Assembly: GCA_038207425.1 (NCBI GenBank)
Contig: JBBQZU010000019.1
Location: 1-64,000, forward strand
From: JBBQZU01 sp038207425
GTDB lineage: Bacteria; Bacteroidota; Bacteroidia; Flavobacteriales_D; Cryomorphaceae
DNA length: 64,000 nt
Direction of reading: 5' to 3'
Part shown: in pieces, positions 50,677 through 59,940 of the stretch
Position numbering within the stretch: position 1 is the first letter of the stretch
How the letters are laid out: each line of letters begins with the position of its first letter
Program-made: the position numbers and the translations under genes
The notes under the pieces: model-generated
Told to the model about the DNA's origin: nothing
The model's input: the letters and a program-made list of their open reading frames with translations, nothing else
Databases searched by the model: none

Positions 50677-51108
50677 ATGAAGACAATTGCTAACACTAAT
50701 GACCACGTAGAAGTTCATTACACAGGAACCCTTCATGACGGAACAGTCTTTGATTCGTCCAGAGATAGGGAGCCACTTGCATTTCAAATGGGTGCAGGTC
50801 AAATGATTCCGGGTTTCGAAAGTGCCGTACTTGGCATGACGATAAATGATGTTAAAACAGTTACCATTCCTGCAGGTGAAGCATACGGTGACGTAATAGA
50901 AGAAATGATACAGGAAGTGCCTAAAGCGCATTTGCCAGAAGGCTTAAGCCCGCACGTAGGTCAGCAACTTTCGTCGCGTATGGCCGATGGTCAGGAAATT
51001 ATACTGAAAGTAACTGATATTCACGAGAACCATATCGTTGTAGATGCAAACCACCCATTGGCCGGCGAGGCGCTCACATTCGAGATTCAACTGGTTTCGG
51101 TAAACTAG
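50677..51108 (+). CDS. FKBP-type peptidyl-prolyl isomerase (SlyD-like)
   Basis: The 143-residue protein helps protein folding by isomerising prolyl bonds. The FKBP fold is recognised from VEVHYTGTLHDGTVFDSS, FQMGAGQMIPGFESAVLGM and the flap region between. The insert-in-flap (about 72-125, EEMIQEVPKAHLPEGLSP) marks the SlyD subfamily, but the His-rich metal-binding tail of E. coli SlyD is absent. The ATG at 50677 is chosen because a promoter box lies between it and the next upstream ATG. It converges with the rhomboid gene, with stops overlapping by 4 nt. Confidence 0.95.
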   Translation: MKTIANTNDHVEVHYTGTLHDGTVFDSSRDREPLAFQMGAGQMIPGFESAVLGMTINDVKTVTIPAGEAYGDVIEEMIQEVPKAHLPEGLSPHVGQQLSSRMADGQEIILKVTDIHENHIVVDANHPLAGEALTFEIQLVSVN

Positions 51109-51896
51109 GCTTGTTTTTCTGAAGTGCCGTCGGCTGTTGGCGGTTTCAATGTGGTATAAACCACTCTGATATTCGATCCGGAAGTATGCGAAGTGGGGGC
51201 CGTATTGTTCTTATTTACAACTTCCAGGATTGTATCTTCGGCTTTATAATCAGGTGCTGATTGCTGTAGTTCAATAAGATGTTGGTCGTCTTCATCATCT
51301 TCAAGCTCCCATTGATAGGTTGGTTTTTGTGGTCCTTGTTTACGGAAGTACACCGCCATCGCAAAGCCAGCCAACGCACCCCAGAAATGACCTTCCCAAC
51401 TGATTGTTGGGTCTACTGGCAGCACGCCCCACCATAGGCTTCCATACACAAATGCCACAAGTAGTGAAAGCGCTGCAACACGTTTTTCAAACCTCAACCA
51501 ACCACTGAGAAAAAGAAATGCTGCGAGCCCGTAAACTATTCCACTGGCACCAATATGAAATGAAGGCCTGCCTGAAACCCAGAGCCAAAATCCTGAAATA
51601 ATCCATATACTCATCAAAGACCTTGTGGCGAGCGTAGGATAAAATTTGTAAAGCGCCCAGCCCAATATCAACACGGGCCCGGTATTGTTGAGCAGATGTG
51701 CATAGCTGCCATGTAGAAATGGCATCGTTAAAATTCCGAAAATTCCTAAAATCGTGCGGGGTTTCAGGCCATACGGTGTAAGGTTTAGATCAAATTCTCC
51801 TGCAATAAGATGCACAGCCCACATGATAACTACCATTGCTACCGGCACGGTCAGTGCTTGCAGATATGCAGGGTGGGATTTAGTACCGGTGTTCAA
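51105..51896 (-). CDS. Rhomboid-family intramembrane serine protease
   Basis: The 263-residue membrane protein has six membrane segments in about residues 15-195. Catalytic residues are visible: the H-x-x-x-N pair in HGSYAHLLNNTGP (about 60-72), the catalytic Ser in HIGASGIVYG (about 118) and His in WEGHFWGALAGFAMAV (about 170). The cytoplasmic tail of about 65 residues is acidic and polar, longer than usual. It follows the DnaJ-like gene with an 8 nt gap, so the two may be co-transcribed. Substrates are unknown. Confidence 0.92.
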   Translation of the reverse strand: MNTGTKSHPAYLQALTVPVAMVVIMWAVHLIAGEFDLNLTPYGLKPRTILGIFGILTMPFLHGSYAHLLNNTGPVLILGWALYKFYPTLATRSLMSIWIISGFWLWVSGRPSFHIGASGIVYGLAAFLFLSGWLRFEKRVAALSLLVAFVYGSLWWGVLPVDPTISWEGHFWGALAGFAMAVYFRKQGPQKPTYQWELEDDEDDQHLIELQQSAPDYKAEDTILEVVNKNNTAPTSHTSGSNIRVVYTTLKPPTADGTSEKQA

Positions 51897-51904
51897 AAGG
51901 GCTC

Positions 51905-52639
51905 TTATTTAATTCCTTTATGTTTTTTGATAGCTTCATAGGCTTCTTGTACCTTTTGAAACTTTTCGTGCGCGGCTTTTTGAAACTTTTCACCCAGTGA
52001 TGTCACCTTATCGGGATGATACTTCACTGCCATTTTGCGGTAAGCTTTCTTGATTTCGGCTTCGCCGGCATTCTCATCAATTTCTAGTATGTGGTAATAC
52101 TCTCCAATGCCTTTACCAAACATGCCACGAATCGACTCGAAGTCTTTTTGACTGATGCCCAGATATCCTGCAATATCTTCCAGCACACGCGCCTCGGCCT
52201 GATCTATTACCCCATCAGCAGTAGCTAGTCCAAACAGATAATGTATTAATTGCAGGCGAAGAGGGTGCTCCATATTGTCACGTATTTGGTGACAAACGGC
52301 TCTCGTATCAAATGGCTGCTTGAGTATTTCGCGCAGTGTGGAGAGATGTTCTACCGCCAGGCGTTCGCCAAATTGCTGAACGAAAAAGCGTTTCACGAAA
52401 TCAAGTTCCGATTTCAGTATTCGACCATCAGCGCGCATTACCGCAGCGCTCAATACGATTAAACTTATTACGAAGTCGCCAGAAGTAGCTCTACGCACCC
52501 GTCTTCCATCGGTGGTTGATATGCCTGTGCTGTTGGTATTATCAATCATTGACCCTACGGCAAAGCCAAGCAAGGCACCAATGGGGCCGCCTACGACGAA
52601 TCCTAAGCCGCCTCCAATCCATTTTGCAAAACTCTTCAT
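51905..52639 (-). CDS. TerB/DnaJ-domain protein (DjlA-like)
   Basis: The 244-residue protein has a short Gly-rich hydrophobic N-terminus (WIGGGLGFVVGGPIGALLGF) that may dip into the membrane. A TerB-like helical domain lies at about 55-165 and a J domain at the C-terminus. The J domain has KAYRKMAVKYHPDKV with the HPD motif needed to activate DnaK. The layout matches DjlA-type membrane-anchored co-chaperones. It lies 12 nt downstream of the TPM gene and 8 nt upstream of the rhomboid gene, within a run of minus-strand membrane-quality genes. Confidence 0.92.
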   Translation of the reverse strand: MKSFAKWIGGGLGFVVGGPIGALLGFAVGSMIDNTNSTGISTTDGRRVRRATSGDFVISLIVLSAAVMRADGRILKSELDFVKRFFVQQFGERLAVEHLSTLREILKQPFDTRAVCHQIRDNMEHPLRLQLIHYLFGLATADGVIDQAEARVLEDIAGYLGISQKDFESIRGMFGKGIGEYYHILEIDENAGEAEIKKAYRKMAVKYHPDKVTSLGEKFQKAAHEKFQKVQEAYEAIKKHKGIK

Positions 52640-52651
52640 ACTTTCTATTTA

Positions 52652-53446
52652 TTACCAGCCTCCGCCTGCGCCGCCTCCGCCGAAACCTCCGCCACCAAAA
52701 CCACCAAAACCTCCGCCACCGAATCCGCCTGAGCCACCGCTGAAGCTGCCAAAATGCCCGCGGTGCTTATTGCTGGCTGCATTCATAAGGGCCAATGCAG
52801 CCCAAAAGCCGAGATTATTATTGCGGGAGTAATTGCGTGTACGACGGAAAAATAGCAGGCCCCAGATAAACAAGATAAACACGAATGGGATAATTGCTGC
52901 TGCAGGATTTCCCTGGCTTTTGTTCGCATATTCTGCTGAATTGTATTCTCCGGTGGCCAGCTCAGAAATTACTGTAATTGCTGCATCGAGTCCGGCGTAG
53001 TAGTTTCCATCTTTGAATTGTGGAATCATTTCATTGTCCACAATGAGTTTGGCGGTGGCGTCGGGTATGGCTCCTTCGAGTCCCGAACCGGTAGCTATAA
53101 ATGTACGTCGCTCGCCAGGCCCTCCAGTTGGTTTAACGAGGATTACCACCCCATTGTCAAACGCTTTTTGACCCACTTTCCATCGTGCACCTATCTCATA
53201 GGCGGTCATGGCTGCATCGCCAGCACAGAGCTCATCAATGATTACCACAACTACCTGGTTGCTCGTTTCATTGTTGAGTGTTCTGAGTTTGGTTTCCAGA
53301 GCGGTAACTTCTTCTGCCTTCAAAAGGCCTACTGCATCTACTACCAATCCGTTGGGTCGGGGCGGGTAGCAATCGTCTTTCTGGCCACTGGCTGCGATAA
53401 AAAACATTACTGCAATGGACGAGAGAAGCAGGCTTTTCAGGCTCAT
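52652..53446 (-). CDS. TPM-domain membrane protein with Gly-rich tail (YgcG family)
   Basis: The 264-residue protein has a signal peptide (LLLSSIAVMFFIAASG), a TPM domain at about 30-165 (VVDAVGLLKAEEVTALETKL, VVVVIIDELC) and one membrane segment at about 190-210 (IIPFVFILFIWGLLFF). The tail of about 40 residues is almost only Gly, Phe and Ser (GGGGFGGFGGGGFGGGG), as in related YgcG proteins. TPM proteins are reported to act in photosystem repair or membrane processes in other organisms, and their role in bacteria is not settled. It overlaps the next TPM gene by 4 nt and belongs to the LemA operon. Confidence 0.92.
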   Translation of the reverse strand: MSLKSLLLSSIAVMFFIAASGQKDDCYPPRPNGLVVDAVGLLKAEEVTALETKLRTLNNETSNQVVVVIIDELCAGDAAMTAYEIGARWKVGQKAFDNGVVILVKPTGGPGERRTFIATGSGLEGAIPDATAKLIVDNEMIPQFKDGNYYAGLDAAITVISELATGEYNSAEYANKSQGNPAAAIIPFVFILFIWGLLFFRRTRNYSRNNNLGFWAALALMNAASNKHRGHFGSFSGGSGGFGGGGFGGFGGGGFGGGGAGGGW

Positions 53447-53892
53447 TGTGCAGGTGGATTAGAGCCAAACGAGATTTCGTTGCTAAGCTCGTTGGGGTTG
53501 TCTGTCCCTTTCGGGAAATGTGCACTCAACTGAATGCCAGCCATATTTATGGCAGTGCAAAGGCCTGTTGTAAAATTGCCGTTTTTGAATTCGGTGATCA
53601 GATGGTCTTTAATATTACCCCAGAAATTGTCAGGAACCACAGCATTAATGCCGGCATCACCAAGAATAGCAAGTTTTTGGTCCTGGTAAGAAATGTAGAA
53701 AAGTACACCATTTCTAAGCTCGGTTTTATGCATACCAAGCTTTTCGAAAATAAAAGCAGTATGATCTAAAACATCTTCTTTGCACCGTTCTTCGATATGC
53801 ACTCTAATCTCACCACTGGTAAGTTTTTCCGCCTGAGCAATAGCCTCGGTTATGGCCTTTTTTTGGAATTCTGTAAAAAGGGTAGCAGGCAT
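53443..53892 (-). CDS. TPM-domain protein
   Basis: The 149-residue protein has no signal peptide and consists of one TPM domain: FTEFQKKAITEAIAQAEKL, SGEIRVHIEERCKEDVLDHT, then NGVLFYISYQDQKLAILGDA. The open frame goes 28 codons further, but ATG 53890-53892 lies just 1 nt past the LemA stop and gives the family start. It sits between LemA (1 nt gap) and the membrane TPM protein (4 nt overlap). The set LemA-TPM-TPM is a conserved Bacteroidota gene group of unknown common function. Confidence 0.92.
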   Translation of the reverse strand: MPATLFTEFQKKAITEAIAQAEKLTSGEIRVHIEERCKEDVLDHTAFIFEKLGMHKTELRNGVLFYISYQDQKLAILGDAGINAVVPDNFWGNIKDHLITEFKNGNFTTGLCTAINMAGIQLSAHFPKGTDNPNELSNEISFGSNPPAQ

Positions 53893-53893
53893 G

Positions 53894-54463
53894 TTAGAAT
53901 TCAACTTTTGGTGCGGTATCAGCACCCTGGGCTGATTCAAAATAGCCTTTTTGCTCAAAGCTGAACATGCTCGCAATCAAGTTGTTCGGAAATTTGCGAA
54001 TGTAGGTATTGTAATCGCCCACAGATTCGTTGAACTTATTGCGCGATACGCTTATACGGTTTTCTGTTCCTTCAAGCTGGGCCTGCAACTGGCTGAACTG
54101 TTGCGATGCTTTCAGGTCAGGGTAGCGTTCTACCGTTACCAGCAGGCGCGAAAGGGCTCCGCTAAGCTGTTGTTGTGCTTGCTGATATTCGGCCATCTTC
54201 TCAGGTGTGAGATTGTCGGCACTCATCTGAACACTGGTGGCTTTTGCTCTTGCTTCTACCACTGCAGTAAGGGTTTCCTGTTCGAAATCGGCATATCCTT
54301 TTACGGTCGAAACGAGATTAGGAATAAGGTCCGAACGGCGTTGGTATTGTGTTTCCACATCGCTCCAGGCCTTTGCAGTAGCTTCTTCTTTTTCGACAAT
54401 GGTGTTGTACCCACACGAGCTTAGTGTTACAGCTCCTAGGAGAATGATGATGAACTTTTTCAT
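53894..54463 (-). CDS. LemA-family lipoprotein
   Basis: The 189-residue protein has a lipobox (LGAVTLSSC, Cys17). LemA motifs follow: AWSDVETQYQRRSDLIPNL, TVKGYADFEQETL, the helical stretch of Gln-rich YQQAQQQLSGALSRLL, and the conserved N-F-N-E-S-V-G-D-Y-N-T-Y-I-R-K-F-P. LemA proteins are membrane-anchored helical bundles of unclear function. It is the first gene of the LemA-TPM-TPM operon, with 36 nt separating it from htpG. The Cys suggests lipid anchoring rather than the TM anchor of classic LemA. Confidence 0.95.
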   Translation of the reverse strand: MKKFIIILLGAVTLSSCGYNTIVEKEEATAKAWSDVETQYQRRSDLIPNLVSTVKGYADFEQETLTAVVEARAKATSVQMSADNLTPEKMAEYQQAQQQLSGALSRLLVTVERYPDLKASQQFSQLQAQLEGTENRISVSRNKFNESVGDYNTYIRKFPNNLIASMFSFEQKGYFESAQGADTAPKVEF

Positions 54464-54499
54464 TTTAGCTTGTTGTTTGTTTCGTTGTTCGGGGTAAAA

Positions 54500-56392
54500 T
54501 TAGTTGATAAGTTCTATGCTGCGACGAACAAATTTACTTAGTGCTTCGCCGGTAAGCATATTCTGCGAAAGCATCGCCAAATCTACCACCTGGCTTACGA
54601 GTGCTTTCCTTTTATCCTGATCTTTTTCTTCAGATATGCGGCCAATGATAGGATGATTGGCATTAACCACGAGGTTGTACATTTCCGGAAAGGAGCCAAA
54701 CATTCCGCCGCCACCAGTCATTTGTTGCTCCTTGAGCCTTCGCATAAATTCACTTTGGGTGATAATCATTGGATGATCTTTTTCACTCATGCTCTCAAAT
54801 TTTACTGAGAATCTGCTTTTGTCAACCACTTCTTCTATGCTTGGCTTTAACTCATTTTGCTCAGCTTCGCTAAGTTTTGATGGTATATTTTCTTCCTTGC
54901 CAATGAGCTTATCAATGGTGTCGGCATCTACCCGCGCAAAAGTTATGTCGTTGTGTTTTTGTTCCAGTTTGCTGATAAGATGTGGCGTGAGCGGACTCTC
55001 CATAATCACAACGTCGTAGTTTCTATGCTGCGCAGTTTCGATAAAACTATGCTGTAGTTTTTCATCTACTGAGTAAAGCACCACCACCTTTTGATTTTTG
55101 TCGGTTTGTAGTGCCGATATTTTGGCACGGTATTCTTCAATGGTATTGTACTTGCCATCTACCGATTTCAGCAAGTAGAATTTTTCTGCTTTCTCATTGA
55201 ATTTATCATCGGTCAGCATTCCATACTCAATGAATACTTTGATATGGTCCCATTTCTTTTCAAAATCTTCGCGGTCATTTTTGAACATGCCACTGAGTTT
55301 ATCGGCTACCTTTTTTGTAATATGGGCTGATATTTTCTTAACGTTGGCGTCTTCCTGAAGATATGATCGCGAAACGTTCAGCGGTATATCAGGTGAGTCA
55401 ATTACACCGTGAAGTAGGGTAAGAAACTCAGGTACTATATTCTCCACATTATCGGTAATGAAAACCTGATTGGAGTAGAGGCTGATTTTATTTTTCTGCA
55501 GCTCAAAATTATTTTTGAGTTTCGGGAAATAAAGAATTCCTGTAAGATTAAATGGAAAGTCGACATTGAGGTGTATGTGGAAGAGCGGGTCTTCGAATGT
55601 CATTGGGTACAACTCTCTGTAGAACGAAGCATAGTCTTCGTCATTCAATTCAGAAGGGGCTTTGGTCCAGGCAGGATCGGTATTGTTTACAATGATATCT
55701 TCAACAACCTTTGTTTCTGTACCACCTTCAATTACTTTTCCTTCAGCGTCTTTTTCCTTTTCGGTAAATTCTCTTGTGCCGAATTTAATTGCGATGGGAA
55801 GAAACTTGCAGTATTTATTCAGAATGGTATTTATTCTCTCATCTTCAAGAAACTCAAGTGAATCATCGGCAATATGCAATAGAATATCAGTTCCTTTGGT
55901 TTCTTTGGTGGTTTCTTCCATGGTGTAATTTGGGCTGCCATCGCAGCTCCATTTCACGGCAGTTGCACCCTCCTTATGCGAAAGGCTGATAATTTCTACA
56001 TTCTTTGCAACCATAAAAGCTGAGTAAAAACCCAAGCCAAAGTGACCTATGATGGCATTCTTTTTATCAGCATCTTTATATTTCTGCACAAACTCTTCGG
56101 CTCCTGAAAAAGCTATTTGGTTGATGTATCGGTCTACTTCTTCAGAAGTCATCCCAATACCACCATCGCGAACTGTGATGGTTTTAGCTTTTTTATCTAC
56201 GATCACTTCTACTTGTAGAGATGATGTGTCGGCCTTAATCTCACCCAGTGAAGCGAGTGTTTTAAGTTTCTGAGAAGCATCAACCGCATTTGACACGAGC
56301 TCTCTTAAAAATATCTCATGGTCAGAGTAGAGAAATTTCTTGATGATGGGGAAAATGTTTTCGGTCTGAACGTTTATACTTCCTTGTTGCAT
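54500..56392 (-). CDS. htpG: Chaperone protein HtpG (Hsp90 family)
   Basis: The 630-residue chaperone has the ATP-binding N-domain (NIFPIIKKFLYSDHEIFLRE, then VRDGGIGMTSEEV, GHFGLGFYSAFMVA), the middle domain (LYSNQVFITDNVENIVPEFL, then DSPDIPLNVSRSYLQ with the Arg that contacts ATP), and the C-terminal dimerisation domain. It lacks the charged linker of eukaryotic Hsp90, as expected for bacteria. ATG 56392 gives MQQGSINVQTE, a normal start. It has its own transcription unit, with a terminator for the preceding gene just upstream. Confidence 0.98.
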   Translation of the reverse strand: MQQGSINVQTENIFPIIKKFLYSDHEIFLRELVSNAVDASQKLKTLASLGEIKADTSSLQVEVIVDKKAKTITVRDGGIGMTSEEVDRYINQIAFSGAEEFVQKYKDADKKNAIIGHFGLGFYSAFMVAKNVEIISLSHKEGATAVKWSCDGSPNYTMEETTKETKGTDILLHIADDSLEFLEDERINTILNKYCKFLPIAIKFGTREFTEKEKDAEGKVIEGGTETKVVEDIIVNNTDPAWTKAPSELNDEDYASFYRELYPMTFEDPLFHIHLNVDFPFNLTGILYFPKLKNNFELQKNKISLYSNQVFITDNVENIVPEFLTLLHGVIDSPDIPLNVSRSYLQEDANVKKISAHITKKVADKLSGMFKNDREDFEKKWDHIKVFIEYGMLTDDKFNEKAEKFYLLKSVDGKYNTIEEYRAKISALQTDKNQKVVVLYSVDEKLQHSFIETAQHRNYDVVIMESPLTPHLISKLEQKHNDITFARVDADTIDKLIGKEENIPSKLSEAEQNELKPSIEEVVDKSRFSVKFESMSEKDHPMIITQSEFMRRLKEQQMTGGGGMFGSFPEMYNLVVNANHPIIGRISEEKDQDKRKALVSQVVDLAMLSQNMLTGEALSKFVRRSIELIN

Positions 56393-56467
56393 GGTTTAAT
56401 AATTTGTTGCATATTCTTTTCAATTCGTATGCCAGCAGCTGATTGCTGACAAATTGGCGTAATAAAC

Positions 56468-56504
56468 AAAAAAACCGCCGCAGGACTTTCATCCCGCGGC
56501 GGTT
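56468..56504 (-). terminator. Rho-independent terminator
   Basis: A 9 bp GC-rich stem (aaccgccgc / gcggcggtt) is followed on the minus strand by seven or more U. It ends the T9SS gene at 56528-58864 and isolates it from htpG. Confidence 0.9.
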
Positions 56505-56527
56505 CTTTGTTGTTTTGGATAAAAGCC

Positions 56528-58864
56528 TTATTTGGCTATCATGAATTTCTCAACAATAATTTCTGACTCTGTTGAAAGACGGTAAACGTAGATTCCATTT
56601 GGCAATCCAACTCCGTTAAACTCAACGCGGTAATCCACATTGGCTTGTGCCTGCTGACGGAAAAGTTCAGCAACTTTACGGCCACTCATGTCATACACTT
56701 CGAGTGTTGCAAGCTCATCTTGCGAAACATTAAATGTAGCCCATGAAGTTCCTGTGGTTGGGTTGGGTGATGACGCAATACCTGCCGCACAGCTTTTGGT
56801 GAGGATAATAATATTTGATCCATCAGTACAAGCAGGGAGGTTTGGGGGCACAATGGTTCCAAGGTTCACACCACGGCTTGCAACGTGCGCAACACGGTAT
56901 GTTCCATTTGGCAATGAAGTGAGGTTAAATACTCCTGTTGAATTTTGATCCAGAACGGTTGTCGCAGTTGAATTTAACAGCGCCCAACGGAATGTAGTTC
57001 CTTGCTGGCCCGTTACGCTAAATGTAAGTGCGCCCAAGCAGCCGCTTGTAGCATTTGCTGTACTTATGGTACCTCCATTTACAGCAACGGTCGTTACAGG
57101 TAGCTGGTTTGAAAGATCATAGCAACCGGTAAGCTGGTTTACGTTGGTAATACCTGCAATTGCGGCAAGGTCAGGAACCGATATATACCCTACGAAATAA
57201 TTTCCAGCAGGGAATAGCTCCATATTGAAATTTCCGTTTGCACTGATCGAGATCACTGCCAGGTCTGACTGGCGAACCAATCCGAATCTTCCGACTCCTG
57301 TATTTCCGGCAACCTGAAGGGCAACAATATTTGCTACTCCATCGCCTACACAAAGATTTGTTCTTGGACTTGCGGTGCTTAAAGTACCTCCGTCAACGTT
57401 GCATGGACATGCATCTTGGCTGCGGGTACCATTCGGCAAATAATAATTCCACGGTCCGAATGTTCCGCCGGCTGCTGCAGCATCATTGTCGCTGGCAAAT
57501 TGATAAGCGGGCCAGCCATTGATAAGGAGTACACCGTTTCCATTGGTAGATATTGTTGCGGTAATTGCGGCATCATCAATGGTAAATCCGTCAGGTGCAA
57601 TTACATATGCCCAAACAGTGCCTGTAAATGTAGGAGTACCAGCGCCATTGTCAGGATCAAATGCATAAACAGTGCGTGTATCCGCTGTGGCAGTACCTCC
57701 AGCATTAACACCTGCAAGCGCACCGGTTACTTGTATCACCGTACCTCCGCATGGTAGTGTAAGTAACGTGAGCGATACCGGATTGCCAACTGTTTCGCAT
57801 GATGTGCATGAGTTGAAACATACCGTTGGTAATGTAGCAGGTTGTCCCGTTCGGGTATAGGTTCTGTTTGAACCTCCGAATCCGTTGTCAACACCACAAC
57901 CACCTTCTATTAAATTGCCTGTTTCTTCTCCTGTAAAAGGATCCCCGTTAACAAATTTATATTGAAAATCAGCGGCTCCTGAGATAACAACACTTGCAGC
58001 GTATATTCCATTGCCCTGATCATCCATTTCGATTGCTCCTGATTGCCATTGTGGTGAGGTGAAGCTACCCATCACGAACACGCCATCCTGAGAAACTACT
58101 TGCTGGCTCATGTCTACAACAAAAGTTACAGATGCCGGTGAAGGATCAGGATTACAAGTGGTTGAGCATTGTGCGTAGCAGTATTGAACTGTAATAGGTT
58201 CTGAGCCTACTGTAAATTCACGGTTGTTGCTTACAGCACACGCGCCTGGAACAGACTCGTCAAAACCCCATGATGTACCATTTAGGAATTTGAATTGGTA
58301 AGTACCCGGCGCAATAGGCACTGTTACTTCAAACACCTGATCGTTGTTGGCATCCGTAAGTAATATTTGTCCCGGACTCCAGCCCTGGAAAGAACCAGCT
58401 ATTGATACGCCATTTGGGTTTGGGGTAACGTTGTTCATCCCAACCCTGAAAGTAACAGCAGTTGTGGGCAAACAAATCGTACAGTTGCCGAAACAAAAAG
58501 CAGTGGTGGTAGCTCCGGCCGGACCAACGGCTATTTCACGGTTGCCAAACACATTGCATCCACCGGGTACTGACTCATCAGTGCCCCAGTTGTTGCCATT
58601 GAGGTACTTAAATTGGTAAGTGCCTTGAGGTACTGAAACGATAAGTTCAAATATTCCGTCATTTTCAGGGTCTGACATTTGAGATTCCCCTGGCTGCCAA
58701 TCTGCAGAAAAACCGGCTGCGGCCTGCCAGTTGCCTGCTGCATGTACTCCGTTTGGAGATACCGTTTGGTTCGACATGTCGACCCTAAAGGTTAGATTTA
58801 CGTTTTGGGATTGTACCCAGAGAGCTGATAAAAGCAGCCCTGTCATTGTCAAGATTCTTTTCAT
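56528..58864 (-). CDS. T9SS-sorted protein with three starch-binding-like repeats
   Basis: The 778-residue protein has a signal peptide (ILTMTGLLLSALWVQS). Three repeats of about 100-110 residues follow (about 23-125, 133-235 and 245-350). Each reads like TFRVDMSNQTVSPNGVHAAG, then DGIFELIVSVPQGTYQFKYL and a Cys pair. This pattern resembles the E-set/CBM48-like fold of carbohydrate-active proteins. From about 470 to 700 comes a Cys-containing module also present in the gene at 61332 (VGRFGLVRQSDLAV, ITNVNQLTGCYDLSNQLPVT, LPNGTYRVAHVAS). It ends in a type A sorting domain (EVYDMSGRKVAELFRQ to IVEKFMIAK). It is probably a glycan-binding surface protein. Confidence 0.88.
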   Translation of the reverse strand: MKRILTMTGLLLSALWVQSQNVNLTFRVDMSNQTVSPNGVHAAGNWQAAAGFSADWQPGESQMSDPENDGIFELIVSVPQGTYQFKYLNGNNWGTDESVPGGCNVFGNREIAVGPAGATTTAFCFGNCTICLPTTAVTFRVGMNNVTPNPNGVSIAGSFQGWSPGQILLTDANNDQVFEVTVPIAPGTYQFKFLNGTSWGFDESVPGACAVSNNREFTVGSEPITVQYCYAQCSTTCNPDPSPASVTFVVDMSQQVVSQDGVFVMGSFTSPQWQSGAIEMDDQGNGIYAASVVISGAADFQYKFVNGDPFTGEETGNLIEGGCGVDNGFGGSNRTYTRTGQPATLPTVCFNSCTSCETVGNPVSLTLLTLPCGGTVIQVTGALAGVNAGGTATADTRTVYAFDPDNGAGTPTFTGTVWAYVIAPDGFTIDDAAITATISTNGNGVLLINGWPAYQFASDNDAAAAGGTFGPWNYYLPNGTRSQDACPCNVDGGTLSTASPRTNLCVGDGVANIVALQVAGNTGVGRFGLVRQSDLAVISISANGNFNMELFPAGNYFVGYISVPDLAAIAGITNVNQLTGCYDLSNQLPVTTVAVNGGTISTANATSGCLGALTFSVTGQQGTTFRWALLNSTATTVLDQNSTGVFNLTSLPNGTYRVAHVASRGVNLGTIVPPNLPACTDGSNIIILTKSCAAGIASSPNPTTGTSWATFNVSQDELATLEVYDMSGRKVAELFRQQAQANVDYRVEFNGVGLPNGIYVYRLSTESEIIVEKFMIAK

Positions 58865-58925
58865 AATTGGTTGATTAACTTGTGATTTTTTTTAAAACGT
58901 TAGTGTAATAAATACACTATCACAT

Positions 58926-58956
58926 CAAAGATAGAGAAGTTTTGCTAGGAAGCAAA
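58926..58956 (-). promoter_or_regulatory. Promoter for the three-repeat T9SS gene
   Basis: On the minus strand TTTG (58953-58956), 19 nt, then TATCTTTG (58926-58933), an excellent -33/-7 pair. The ATG lies 61 nt further downstream. Confidence 0.75.
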
Positions 58957-59022
58957 TTTTTTTACCATTATAAAGAGTGATTGCACTCAGATAAGAAGCG
59001 TAAATTGATGTAGTATTGATGT

Positions 59023-59030
59023 TAATTTTG
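59023..59030 (+). promoter_or_regulatory. TAnnTTTG promoter box for the WD40 gene
   Basis: TAATTTTG is 4 nt before the ATG at 59035, so the transcript should begin at the start codon. Confidence 0.55.
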
Positions 59031-59034
59031 AAAT

Positions 59035-59940
59035 ATGAAAGTTGGTTATAAAAGCGCGTTGACCGGCCATGCTTCAGCCGTATATTGCCTCATAAAGGGT
59101 ACTGATTCTGGCCATATTTACAGTGGTTCGTCCGATGGAATAGTTGCAATGTGGGATTCGATTGCAGGAGAGCCATTGCCTTTTTCTATTAAGGTAGGCC
59201 GCCCGGTATTTTCTTTGGAATTATGGCCTGAAAAGAGCTTATTGTTTATTGGTCAATCTGAAGGCGGCATTCATGTGATTGATCTCGATGCCAGGAAGGA
59301 GCTTCGAAATCTTCAATATTCTCGAAAGGGAATCTTTAAAATACGATTGCTGGAAAGATTGAATATTATTATTGCTCTTGGGGGTGAAGGCAATCTTGCC
59401 GTTATAGATGCTGAAGATTTGAGCCTGAAAATTGACATACCATTGTCAGCTAATAAATTGAGATGTGTGGCAGTATCATCTGATGAAGCCCATCTTTTTG
59501 TTGGTGGTTCTGATGGATACATCCGGGTTCTCGACACAGCTTATTTTAATGATTGTGGTGCAATTTCAGCACATGAAGGTGGTGTGTATGCGCTTGCCTG
59601 GCTTGGTGACTCAATATTGGTATCAGGGGGGCGAGATGGTCATTTGCGATTTTGGAAGGTGAATGGGTTTGAATTAATTCAGGAAAATGCTATTCCTGCG
59701 CATAATTATGCTATTTATGACGTTGCAGTGGCTTCTGACCGAAGGTATTTTGCGACCGCTAGCCGTGACAAAACAGTAAAAATTTGGAACGTTGAAGATT
59801 TAAAGAGTCCTATACGACTTTCGCGAATAGAGCAAAACGGCCATACCCATTCTGTAAACTCTGTTCTTTGGATGTCCGATCTGAATGAAGTATTAAGCGC
59901 CGGTGATGATAAGCAAATCATCGCCTGGCAAATCAGCTAA
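59035..59940 (+). CDS. WD40-repeat protein
   Basis: The 301-residue cytoplasmic protein is a beta propeller of about seven WD40-like units. Clear ones include GHASAVYCLIKGTDSGHIYS, SRDKTVKIWNVED and GHTHSVNSVLWMSDLNEVLS. It has no signal peptide and no other domain. WD40 propellers bind partner proteins. This single-domain form is common in Bacteroidota, where it often lies near amino acid or DUF1015 genes. Here it converges with a DUF1015 gene, with 8 nt overlapping at the stops. No partner can be predicted. Confidence 0.92.
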   Translation: MKVGYKSALTGHASAVYCLIKGTDSGHIYSGSSDGIVAMWDSIAGEPLPFSIKVGRPVFSLELWPEKSLLFIGQSEGGIHVIDLDARKELRNLQYSRKGIFKIRLLERLNIIIALGGEGNLAVIDAEDLSLKIDIPLSANKLRCVAVSSDEAHLFVGGSDGYIRVLDTAYFNDCGAISAHEGGVYALAWLGDSILVSGGRDGHLRFWKVNGFELIQENAIPAHNYAIYDVAVASDRRYFATASRDKTVKIWNVEDLKSPIRLSRIEQNGHTHSVNSVLWMSDLNEVLSAGDDKQIIAWQIS

